Assembly: GCF_003319105.1 (NCBI RefSeq)
Contig: NZ_QOHH01000005.1
Span: 62,001-126,000, forward strand
Origin: Blastococcus sp. TF02-09
GTDB lineage: Bacteria > Actinomycetota > Actinomycetes > Mycobacteriales > Geodermatophilaceae
Length of the DNA stretch: 64,000 nucleotides
Direction: 5' to 3'
In this document: piece after piece, positions 35,781-42,900 of the stretch
How positions within the stretch are numbered: position 1 is the stretch's first letter
How the letters are laid out: each line of letters begins with the position of its first letter
Translations under genes and position numbers: made by a program
The notes under the pieces: generated by a model
Told to the model about the DNA's origin: nothing
Databases searched by the model: none
What the model saw: the letters and a program-made list of their open reading frames with translations, nothing else

Positions 35781-35786
35781 CAGACT
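35781..35786 (+). promoter_or_regulatory. Leaderless -10 element of the DUF4031 gene
   Basis: CAGACT on the plus strand, six bases from GTG 35793, within the same 44-bp divergent gap. Confidence 0.45.
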
Positions 35787-35792
35787 GCCACC

Positions 35793-36086
35793 GTGACGGT
35801 GCTGATCGACACCCCGGTGTGGCCGTGGCGGGGCCGGAGGTGGTCGCACCTGGTCAGCGACGTCTCCTACGACGAGCTGCACGCCTTCGTCGAGGCCGAG
35901 CTGGGCATCCCGCGGCGGGCGTTCCAGGGCGACCACTACGACGTCCCGGAGGACCTCTACGACGTCGCCGTCGCCGCCGGGGCGCAGCCGGTGGGCGCGC
36001 GGGAGCTGCTCAGCCGGCTGCTGGCGGCGGGGCTGCGCGCCCGAAAGCCCCGCCGGCCGACGCCGCCCGCGAACGCAGCAGGGTGA
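35793..36086 (+). CDS. DUF4031 domain-containing protein
   Basis: A 97-residue protein with the DUF4031 signature: VLIDTPVWPWRGRRWSHLVSDVSYDELHAFV and the downstream GIPRRAFQGDHYDVPE segment. Asp5, His20 and His46 are possible metal ligands. Function is unknown. The C-terminal 25 codons overlap antisense the end of the HD-domain gene (77 bp), an unusually long convergent overlap. Confidence 0.85.
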   Translation: MTVLIDTPVWPWRGRRWSHLVSDVSYDELHAFVEAELGIPRRAFQGDHYDVPEDLYDVAVAAGAQPVGARELLSRLLAAGLRARKPRRPTPPANAAG

Positions 36087-36687
36087 GCTCGGCGGTCATG
36101 TTCGCCCGCGCCCGCGACTCCCAGGCCTCCGCCACCACGGGCAGCCCGTAGAGCCGCGGCAGCGCCAGCAGCTGCTCCAGCACCGCGATGCGGCCGGCGG
36201 TGAACCGGTCGTCGGGGACGTGCCCGTACTCCAGGCGCACCGCCGACGCGTACGCCGCGTAGGCCTCCGGCGGGGAGGCGAGGACGGCGAGGTCGGCGTC
36301 GCACAGCACGGCACCGTTCGCGTCGCCGGGATCGACGTCGTGGCCGGCGGTGAGCAGGACGAGCCGCTCGACCTCGGCCACCCGCTCGTCCGGGACCAGC
36401 CCGCGCAACCCCGCCGTGGCGCGTCCGGCGCTGACGGCCTCGTTGTCGGAGCGCTGCGGGTCGTAGACGACGTCGTGGTACCAGGCGGCCAGCCGCACCG
36501 CGTCGGGGTCGGTGGCGTCGTCGGCGAGCCGGGAGACGATGCCGAGGACCGCCGCCAGGTGGGCGAGGTCGTGGTACCGGCGGTGCGGCTCGCTCCAGGC
36601 GCGGACGACGGCGGCCCACTCGGTGCGCGAGGTGGGGGAGTCGCCGGCCAGCGCCGCCCACGCCTCGAAGCCGACCAGCTCGCTCAC
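36010..36687 (-). CDS. HD-domain metal-dependent phosphohydrolase
   Basis: A 225-residue predicted hydrolase. The metal-site residues are in YHDLAHL (near 38), AAWYHDVVYD (near 68) and LCDADLAVL (near 128), the pattern of the small bacterial HD family related to Pfam DUF4031 neighbours and YfbR-like enzymes. The substrate is unknown, probably a nucleotide. Start at GTG 36687 behind a leaderless CAGACT, divergent from the DUF2510 gene. Its last 25 codons overlap the DUF4031 gene. Confidence 0.85.
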   Translation of the reverse strand: MSELVGFEAWAALAGDSPTSRTEWAAVVRAWSEPHRRYHDLAHLAAVLGIVSRLADDATDPDAVRLAAWYHDVVYDPQRSDNEAVSAGRATAGLRGLVPDERVAEVERLVLLTAGHDVDPGDANGAVLCDADLAVLASPPEAYAAYASAVRLEYGHVPDDRFTAGRIAVLEQLLALPRLYGLPVVAEAWESRARANMTAELTLLRSRAASAGGAFGRAAPPPAAG

Positions 36688-36693
36688 GCGGCG

Positions 36694-36699
36694 AGTCTG
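36694..36699 (-). promoter_or_regulatory. Leaderless -10 element of the HD-domain gene
   Basis: CAGACT on the minus strand, six bases from GTG 36687. Confidence 0.45.
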
Positions 36700-36719
36700 G
36701 CACGGGGAGCCGGTTCGGA

Positions 36720-36725
36720 TACGGT
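36720..36725 (+). promoter_or_regulatory. Leaderless -10 element of the DUF2510/LURP-one gene
   Basis: TACGGT on the plus strand, six bases from GTG 36732. Confidence 0.45.
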
Positions 36726-36731
36726 GCGGCC

Positions 36732-37454
36732 GTGACGCAGCCGCCGCCCCCCGCGGGCTGGTACCCCGACCCCGCCGGCACCCCGGGCGCCCGCTGGTGG
36801 GACGGCGGGGCATGGACCGAGCACGTCCAGCAGCCCGCCCCGCTGGCGGCCTCCGGGCCGTCCCTCTACGAGCAGCCGGTCCTGCTGGTGAACCAGAAGA
36901 CGAAGCTCATCGAGCTCACCAACGAGTACGCGGTCCTCGACGGCGAGGGGCGGCAGATCGGCGCCGTCGTCCAGGTGGGGCAGACCGCCGTCACCAAGGC
37001 GGTGCGGCTGTTCAGCCAGCTCGACCAGTTCCTCACCCACACGCTCGAGGTGCGCGACTCCCGCGGGCCGGTGCTCGTGCTGACCCGGCCGGCGAAGCTG
37101 GTGAAGTCACGCGTGCGGGTTGGGCGGCCGGACGGCAGCCCGGTCGGCGAAATCGTGCAGGCCACCGTCTTCGGGCGGATCCGCTTCGACCTGGTGGCCG
37201 GCGGGCAGCCGGTCGGTGCCATCCAGGCCGAGAACTGGCGGGCCTGGGACTTCGCGATCACCGACGCGGCCGGCACCGAGGTCGCCCGGATCACGAAGAC
37301 GTGGGAGGGCCTGGCCCGCACCCTGTTCACCACGGCCGACCGCTACGTCGTGCGGGTGCACGCGCGGCTGCCGGAGCCGCTGGCCAGCCTCGTGATCGCG
37401 TCGGCGCTGACCGTCGACACCGCGCTCAAACAGGACGACCGCGGCGTCAACTAG
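36732..37454 (+). CDS. DUF2510 plus LURP-one/phospholipid scramblase-like protein
   Basis: A 240-residue protein. Residues 8-30 are a DUF2510 motif (PPAGWYPDPAGTPGARWWDGG), a short Trp-rich tag common on actinobacterial membrane-associated proteins. The rest (45-230) is a 12-stranded tubby-like barrel of the LURP-one/scramblase-related family (LLVNQKTKLIELTNEYAVLD, then WRAWDFAITDAAG). It is soluble, probably peripheral to the membrane. No enzymatic role is shown for bacterial members. Transcribed divergently from the HD-domain gene. Confidence 0.85.
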   Translation: MTQPPPPAGWYPDPAGTPGARWWDGGAWTEHVQQPAPLAASGPSLYEQPVLLVNQKTKLIELTNEYAVLDGEGRQIGAVVQVGQTAVTKAVRLFSQLDQFLTHTLEVRDSRGPVLVLTRPAKLVKSRVRVGRPDGSPVGEIVQATVFGRIRFDLVAGGQPVGAIQAENWRAWDFAITDAAGTEVARITKTWEGLARTLFTTADRYVVRVHARLPEPLASLVIASALTVDTALKQDDRGVN

Positions 37455-37502
37455 GAGCTCGCGCGGTTCTCCGCGGCGGGGCATGGTCGGGGCCCCGGCG
37501 GG

Positions 37503-37692
37503 TACCCTGGAGATCGTCCGGGCCGGGTGCCACGTGCCCCCGGGTGCCATTTGGTTACGCCTTCACGGACTACCGCCCCGGCCTTGGCCGGGGGCCTGGA
37601 GCCGTGTTGTGCATCTCGCCGCGAGGCGGCCGTCATCCGGTCCGGACCTCATGCGCACGTCGGGCCCCCGTCCGCTGGACGGGGGCCCGACG
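37503..37692 (+). ncRNA. Candidate small RNA in the 253-bp gap after the DUF2510 gene
   Basis: The gap from 37455 to 37707 has no good protein frame. It contains a TACCCT -10-like hexamer (37503-37508), a repeated CCGGGTGCCA, several GC hairpins including CCCCGGCC/GGCCGGGG, and a strong terminal hairpin at 37658-37692. Together these could define an RNA of roughly 180 nt. I do not recognise tmRNA, RNase P, SRP or 6C RNA signatures. It could equally be the 3' region of the upstream mRNA. Confidence 0.3.
37658..37692 (+). terminator. Strong hairpin terminator
   Basis: Perfect 16-bp stem CGTCGGGCCCCCGTCC / GGACGGGGGCCCGACG with a 3-nt loop, between the DUF2510 gene and the convergent DUF6458 gene. 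It is symmetric and could act in both directions. Confidence 0.75.
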
Positions 37693-37707
37693 CATGTGCG
37701 GGGTCGC

Positions 37708-37953
37708 TCAGTAGGTCTCCTCGGTGGTGCTGCGGCGGACCGGAGCGCCCGGGTCGGCGTAGCCCTCCGTGGTGCGGGTGACCCGGCGCTGGCGCGGGGC
37801 CCAGACCGCGAGCTCCAGGACGATGCCCAGGGCACCCACGACCATCAGGATCCAGCCGACCACCTGCAGGTCGACACCGCTGACGTCGACGGTCAGGGCG
37901 AAGGTCAGGATCGCGCCGAGCGCGAGCAGGACGATGCCGGTTCCGAGCCTCAT
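37708..37953 (-). CDS. DUF6458 family small membrane protein
   Basis: An 81-residue protein with two hydrophobic helices (5-24 and 32-52; RLGTGIVLLALGAILTFAL, then VGWILMVVGALGIVL) and a basic tail, matching the actinobacterial DUF6458 pattern. The ATG at 37953 has a GGGAG site six bases upstream, which decides it against the longer frame from 37971. Function is unknown. The 202-bp region upstream (37954-38155) contains only GC-rich inverted repeats and no gene that I can support. Confidence 0.8.
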   Translation of the reverse strand: MRLGTGIVLLALGAILTFALTVDVSGVDLQVVGWILMVVGALGIVLELAVWAPRQRRVTRTTEGYADPGAPVRRSTTEETY

Positions 37954-38155
37954 GTCGTACTCCCTTCTCACCGCGCGGGCAGGCCCGCGCCGGCGGCGGG
38001 TGCCGCGGGCCGGGCAGGTGCCCGCCGGACCGGTCCCCGTAACCGGGGTCGCCGCCGGTCTCCTCCGAACGGGTGGGTCCGAGGGGGCCCCCGACGGTTC
38101 CGGCTCGGTCTTCCGGGGAGCCGCGGACGTCGACTCGAGCTGGTCGAGAGACGGC

Positions 38156-39955
38156 TCAGAGCATCGTGCGGAGGCGCTCCCGGCGAGCGCGCAGGACGTC
38201 CACCGACGCCGACGCCGACGGCGGTCCGGGCACCGCCTGGCGCAGTTGGGTGTGCACGACGGCCTGGGGCTGCGAGGTGCGCGCGGCCACGCGGTTGACC
38301 AGCTTGTTGATCTCCCGGCGCAGCTCCGCGGCGTCCCGCCACGAGCGGCCGGCGTCGTCCTCGTCGGGGTGGTCCTCGACGAGCATGAAGTCCTCGGCGT
38401 CCGCCCGGTGGCTGGCCGCGATCCGCATCCGCAGCTCGTCGTCCCGCTTGGCGAGCAGCGCGGCGGTCTGCGCGGGGGTGAGCAGCCCGGGGATGCCGAG
38501 GAACTCCTCCTCTTCCTCGCCGACCACCACGGCCGGGCCGGAGCCCTCGCCGGTGTGCGCCGTCCCGCTGTGCAGCACGTGCGCGAAGCGGGCGTCCGCC
38601 TCCAGCGCCTCCCACTGCTTCATCTCGCCCTCGCGCGGCTCCCGCGGCGGCAGGTCCAGCGCCTCGAGCTCCTCGTCGGGCTGGGTGCGCGGCGGCGGCA
38701 TGACGTGATTGCGCTGCTCCTCCATCGAGGCGGCCAGCGACAGCAGCGGGCGCACCGCGGGGAGGAAGACCGTCGCCGACTCGTGCGGGGAGCGGGAGCG
38801 CACGACGCGGCCGACCGCCTGGGCGAAGAACAGCGGCGTCCGGTAGGAGGTCATCCAGGCCAGGACGGCGGCGCGGGGGACGTCGACGCCCTCGGAGATC
38901 ATCCGCACGCAGACGGCGATGCGTGCCGAGCCGGTGGCGAAGCGCTCGATCTTCTTCGACGCCTTGGGGTCGTCGGAGAGGATCAGCTCCGGCGCCTTGC
39001 CGGTCACCCGGCGGACGATCTTGGCGTAGGCGCGGGCGTCGTCCTGGTCGCTGGCGAGGATCAGTCCGGCGGCGTCGGGCATGCCGCTCTCGCGTAGGTG
39101 CGTGATCCGGTCGTCCATGGCGGCGATGACGTGCGGCACCCACTGACCCTTGGGGTCCAGGGCGGTGCGCCAGGCCTGCATCTCGACCGAGCGGGTGCCG
39201 GCCTCGGACAGCGAGGCGGCGACGACCTCGCCGGCGGAGTTCCGCCAGCGCGAGGTGCCGGTGTAGGCGGCGAAGACCACCGGGCGGACGACGTTGTCGG
39301 CCAGCGCCTCCTTGTAGCCGTACGTGTAGTCCGCGCGGCTGACCAGCCCGACACCCCGCTCGCCGGCATCGCCCTCGAAGGTGTCCTCCTCGTAGCGGAC
39401 GAAGGGGATGCGCTCGTCGGGCTTGGTGCGGAACGGCGTCCCGGTCAGGCAGAGCCGGCGGGCGGCCATGCCGAACGCCTCCTCGGCCGCCTCGCCCCAC
39501 GAGAGGCCGTCGCCGGCGTGGTGCACCTCGTCGAGGATCACCAGCGTCTTGACCGAGGTGCAGCGGGCGGCGTGGAGCATCGGCTTGCCGGCGACCTGCG
39601 CATAGGTGGTCACGTAGCCCTGCGTGCCGGCGCGGACCGGGCCGACGGCGTTGGTCAGGCCCGGGTCCAGCACGATGCCCATCGCGTCGGCGGCGTCGGC
39701 CCACTGCAGGCGCAGGTGGTCGGTCGGGCAGACGACGACGACGCGGGCGACCTCGCGCCGGGCGAGCAGCCGCGAGGCGAGCGTCAGGGCGAAGGTGGTC
39801 TTGCCGGCGCCGGGCGTCGCGGTGACGAGGAAGTCCTTCGGGGAGGCCTCCTCGTACTGCGCGAGGGCGGTCTGCTGCCAGGCCCGGAGCGGTCGGCTGG
39901 TCGTCTGCGGGCTCAAGGCCTCCGCTCGTGCTGCGCTCCCCATGTCGGGGTCCAT
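38156..39955 (-). CDS. DEAD/DEAH box superfamily 2 helicase
   Basis: A 599-residue SF2 helicase. Motif I is ATPGAGKTT at residues 46-54, motif II DEVHH near 142, motif III LTGTPFR near 165, and motif VI QAVGRVVRSR near 380. The C-terminal 200 residues are charged and helical with a VVVGEEEEEF acidic patch, without a known domain. This layout is common in actinobacteria and resembles the translocase part of restriction-like or repair helicases, but no nuclease or methyltransferase is next to it. A TACGAT -10-like hexamer lies on the minus strand at 40016-40021. Confidence 0.88.
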   Translation of the reverse strand: MDPDMGSAARAEALSPQTTSRPLRAWQQTALAQYEEASPKDFLVTATPGAGKTTFALTLASRLLARREVARVVVVCPTDHLRLQWADAADAMGIVLDPGLTNAVGPVRAGTQGYVTTYAQVAGKPMLHAARCTSVKTLVILDEVHHAGDGLSWGEAAEEAFGMAARRLCLTGTPFRTKPDERIPFVRYEEDTFEGDAGERGVGLVSRADYTYGYKEALADNVVRPVVFAAYTGTSRWRNSAGEVVAASLSEAGTRSVEMQAWRTALDPKGQWVPHVIAAMDDRITHLRESGMPDAAGLILASDQDDARAYAKIVRRVTGKAPELILSDDPKASKKIERFATGSARIAVCVRMISEGVDVPRAAVLAWMTSYRTPLFFAQAVGRVVRSRSPHESATVFLPAVRPLLSLAASMEEQRNHVMPPPRTQPDEELEALDLPPREPREGEMKQWEALEADARFAHVLHSGTAHTGEGSGPAVVVGEEEEEFLGIPGLLTPAQTAALLAKRDDELRMRIAASHRADAEDFMLVEDHPDEDDAGRSWRDAAELRREINKLVNRVAARTSQPQAVVHTQLRQAVPGPPSASASVDVLRARRERLRTML

Positions 39956-40170
39956 CTTGGCTGCCGGAGGGGCAACACGCCCAACCCGGGGCCTGCCGCG
40001 CGCCCCGCCCCGGCCATCGTATAGGGCCGCGCGGCAGCCGTTTGACCTGCGACGATGCGATTCCGCCGGCGAGTCCTGTGGTGATTCCCATCCTGTGAGG
40101 GACGGCTACGTCACGCCCCGTGGGTCCCGGCGTTCTCAGCCGCCCCGCGGACTGCCGAAAATGTCGGTGG

Positions 40171-40186
40171 TCGAACATATGATCGA
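40171..40186. promoter_or_regulatory. LexA (SOS) box-like palindrome at the DUF222-HNH start
   Basis: TCGAAC-ATAT-GATCGA: one base away from the actinobacterial LexA consensus TCGAAC-N4-GTTCGA. It lies just before the ATG at 40191. Related 13E12-repeat HNH genes of mycobacteria carry SOS boxes, which supports the assignment. Confidence 0.55.
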
Positions 40187-40190
40187 AGAC

Positions 40191-42356
40191 ATGGCGGACG
40201 GCGGCACGGTGCGCGAGCCCACGGCGGGCTGGGCCCCGGGCGCGCTCGGGGCCGTCCAGGCTGCCGATCGGGAGATCGCCCGCCAGACCGCGCTGCGGGC
40301 ACGTGCGGTCGCCGCCTTCGCCGCGACGCGGCCCGCATCTGCCGACCGTCCGGCCGGAGAACCCGGGGCCATGAGCGCGGACCGGCGGGCAGCGCGCCCC
40401 GCGGTGCTCGCGGACGTCAGCGAGTGGACGGCGCCGGAGCTGGTGGTCGCGCTCGAGATCAGCGAGCAGGCCGCGGAGACGCTCCTCGAGCGGTCGCTCA
40501 CCCTCGTGAACCGGCTGCCGCGCACGCTGGCGGCGCTGGAGTCCGGCGCGCTGCACCCGGGCCACCTGTACCCGATGCTGGAGCGGGTCGCTCCCATCGC
40601 GGACGACGCGAAGCGCGCCGAGGTCGAGGCGAAGCTGCTCGACTGGATGGCCGGTCGGGTGACGACGCCACCGCAGCTGACGGACAAGGCGCGGCGACTC
40701 GGTCTGCTGGTCGACGCCCGCGACACCGCCCGGAGGCTGGCCGAGGCGGTGCGGCGGAGGGGCGTCTTCGCCCGGCCCGACCAGCAGGACGGCATGGCGC
40801 AGGCGATCGCGCTGCTCACCGCGCCCGAGGCGGCTGCGCTGATCGACGCCCTCGGCCGCTACGCCGACGCCCTGGACGAACCCGGTGACACGCGCACCCG
40901 GGGTCAGAAGATGGCCGACTGCCTGCTCGACCTGGTGCTGCGGCCCGGTGAGAACGGCCTGGCTCCGGTCCGGGCGCACCTCACGGTGGTCGCAGCGATC
41001 TCGACGTTGCTCGGTGGAGACGCGCCCGGTGAGGTCGACGGCCAGGTCGTCCCCGCGGAGACGGTGCGCGCGCTGGCGCGGGCTCTCGGTCTGCTGCCGG
41101 ACACGGACCACGCTGACGCCATCCCCTCCGACGACGAGGCCGCCGCGGCGGATGGGGTCGCCGCCGACCAGCACGGGGGCGCTTCAGAGCACGAGGCTGC
41201 CGCAGAGGACGAGGCCGCCGCCGACGAGCACGGGAGCGCCGCGGAGGACGAGGGCGCCGCGGAGGACGAGGGTGCTGCGGAGGACGAGGGCGCGGAGGGC
41301 GAGATCGTCCAGGCGGCTGCGGATGCCGTCGGTGAGCCGGGGGAGGACGGTGACCCGACGGATCCTGGCTCCGCGCCCGGTCAGCCCCGCGGCCCGAGCC
41401 GGCTCCGCGGCCGGGTCGACGACGCGCTCCTCGGGCCCTGCGAGCCGTCGGCGGTGGAGCGTGCGCTGGAGGAGTGGTGGCGAGAGGTCGAGCAACGCGC
41501 CCGGGACGAGCAGTGGGGTGCTCGACCCGCGCGGCCGCCGGATCGCCGCTCCGTGATCCGCGAGTACGCGCCGACGCACCATGCCGGCCGGTATGCACCC
41601 CGCTCGGCAGGACCGATCGGCTCGACCGTGCGTTCGACGCGTGCCGCCGCGGACGACGCCGTACTGGCCGCGGGGCAGGCGCAGCTCGACTTCGCCCGCG
41701 CCGTCCGTCGGGCTGCCGTCGCGGTCGGTCGTGCCGAGCGCGCCGACGCAGCCGACGAGGAGGCCTGGCGCTCTTCCCCGGCGGGCCGGGTGTCGGCTGC
41801 GACGGACACCGTCGCAGCGCTCGCCGCGGCCGGAGCGGAGCAGCGCGCTGTGCTGGCCCGGCTGCTCGACTCGACGGCGGGCGGCTCCCTCGCCGACCGC
41901 CCCCGCATCGCGGTCGTGGACGCGCTCGACGGCGCGCTCCTGTCGTTGACCGACAGCGCCGAACTCCGTCGCACAGCGACTTGCGCACGGCCCGCCTGCC
42001 GGAGTCGGCCACGCGGGTGCGCGCACGACCTGGACGGCCGGCCCGGGCTGGGCCCGCCGCCGGCGACCGCGGGTTATCGGCCGGGTGCTGCGCTCGACCG
42101 GTTCGTCCGCGCGCGGGACAGACGGTGCCGGCAACCGGGCTGCCGGCGACCCGTGTTGCGCGGAGGGGAGCTCGACCACAACCACCCCTGGCCGGGTGGT
42201 CCGACCAGCGCCGGCAACCTCGTCGGCTACTGCACGCGGCACCACCGGGGAAAGCACCAGGCGCCCGGCTGGCGGCACGAGCTCGGGGCCGACGGAACGC
42301 TCACGGTGACCACGCCGTCCGGACTGCGGGCGGACAGCACCCCACCGCCGTTCTGA
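40191..42356 (+). CDS. DUF222 and HNH endonuclease domain protein (13E12 repeat family)
   Basis: A 721-residue protein from ATG 40191; in-frame ATGs at 40161 and 40179 are alternatives but would put the LexA-like box inside the gene. The DUF222 helical region spans about 40-230 and continues at 400-560. An acidic Ala/Glu/Asp insert (about 315-375) contains an 18-bp DNA tandem repeat. The C-terminal HNH nuclease fold (CRQPGC, ELDHNHPWPGG, NLVGYCTRHHRGKH, about 640-690) is intact with four zinc-type cysteine/histidine ligands. The family is often multi-copy and mobile in actinobacteria. Confidence 0.9.
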   Translation: MADGGTVREPTAGWAPGALGAVQAADREIARQTALRARAVAAFAATRPASADRPAGEPGAMSADRRAARPAVLADVSEWTAPELVVALEISEQAAETLLERSLTLVNRLPRTLAALESGALHPGHLYPMLERVAPIADDAKRAEVEAKLLDWMAGRVTTPPQLTDKARRLGLLVDARDTARRLAEAVRRRGVFARPDQQDGMAQAIALLTAPEAAALIDALGRYADALDEPGDTRTRGQKMADCLLDLVLRPGENGLAPVRAHLTVVAAISTLLGGDAPGEVDGQVVPAETVRALARALGLLPDTDHADAIPSDDEAAAADGVAADQHGGASEHEAAAEDEAAADEHGSAAEDEGAAEDEGAAEDEGAEGEIVQAAADAVGEPGEDGDPTDPGSAPGQPRGPSRLRGRVDDALLGPCEPSAVERALEEWWREVEQRARDEQWGARPARPPDRRSVIREYAPTHHAGRYAPRSAGPIGSTVRSTRAAADDAVLAAGQAQLDFARAVRRAAVAVGRAERADAADEEAWRSSPAGRVSAATDTVAALAAAGAEQRAVLARLLDSTAGGSLADRPRIAVVDALDGALLSLTDSAELRRTATCARPACRSRPRGCAHDLDGRPGLGPPPATAGYRPGAALDRFVRARDRRCRQPGCRRPVLRGGELDHNHPWPGGPTSAGNLVGYCTRHHRGKHQAPGWRHELGADGTLTVTTPSGLRADSTPPPF
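41238..41291 (+). repeat. 18-bp tandem repeat inside the DUF222-HNH gene
   Basis: Three adjacent copies of GCCGCGGAGGACGAGGGC (the third with two changes), encoding AAEDEG units in the acidic insert. The flanking AADEHG-like units are looser copies. This is a length-variable linker. Confidence 0.8.
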
Positions 42357-42392
42357 CCGTCAGTGGTCGGTCACGGCGGTGGGGGAGGCCGG

Positions 42393-42797
42393 TCAGACGG
42401 CGGCGGGACGGTCCTCGAGGATCCGCTCGGCGAAGCGCCAGCCGCCGTCGGTCTTCACGTACCGGTCCACGTAACGCGGGGCGCCGACCAGCACCCACGA
42501 ACCCTCGACGGCGGCGAGCAGGATCATGTCGGCCGCACCGTGCGCCTCGGTCGCCGAGTCGAGGCTCACGGTCACTCCGCCCATGATGTGCCGGAGCTTC
42601 ATGGTCGAGGTCACGCCCGTGATCCACTCGGTCAGCGCCGGACGCCCCTCGAGCGGCCGCCCCTGGGCCTTCATCCGGGCGTCCTCGACGAACAGTGCGG
42701 TCCACTCCTCGAGCCGCGTGTCATCGGTGTACTGCGCGTAGCGCGCGACCAGGTTGCGGATCTCGTTCTCGGCGACCAGCTGCTGGATCTCGTCCAT
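42393..42797 (-). CDS. SnoaL-like / NTF2-fold protein
   Basis: A 134-residue protein of the SnoaL-like NTF2 superfamily: an N-terminal helix pair (AENEIRNLVARYAQYTDD), the EEWTALFVEDARM strand-turn, and a C-terminal VDRYVKTDGGWRFAERIL sheet. Such proteins may be small hydrolases, isomerases or non-enzymatic. Asp25 and His69 are candidates for a polar pocket. It lies downstream of XPB on the same strand across repeat copy 2. Confidence 0.85.
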   Translation of the reverse strand: MDEIQQLVAENEIRNLVARYAQYTDDTRLEEWTALFVEDARMKAQGRPLEGRPALTEWITGVTSTMKLRHIMGGVTVSLDSATEAHGAADMILLAAVEGSWVLVGAPRYVDRYVKTDGGWRFAERILEDRPAAV

Positions 42798-42840
42798 GGG
42801 TCCTGCCCTTCCGATGTGCCAGTGGTGGGCAGCAACCTAC

Positions 42841-42900
42841 GGCCCTCTGCAGGGTCCCGACGCGAGCGAGCGAGCGGTGGCAGGGGGTCCTTCTCTAATC
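42841..42900. repeat. Dispersed intergenic repeat, copy 2 (after the XPB helicase gene)
   Basis: Same order as copy 1: GGCCCTCTGCAGGGTCCC, an inner GAGCGAGCGAG, GGCAGGGGGTCC, TTCTCTAATC. It supplies the XPB stop codon and sits between XPB and the SnoaL-like gene, where it can act as a terminator. Confidence 0.75.

Noticed and set aside
37503..37692. tmRNA, SRP RNA, RNase P RNA or 6C RNA
   Set aside because: None of the diagnostic core sequences is present, so only a generic candidate RNA is listed.
40039..40060. TTGACC upstream of the DUF222 gene as a -35 element
   Set aside because: No TANNNT-like hexamer lies 16-19 bp downstream, so no promoter is claimed.
37968..41174. A 1068-codon minus-strand frame spanning the helicase and the DUF222 gene
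   Set aside because: It crosses two real genes on different strands and its protein is compositionally biased; no domain seen.
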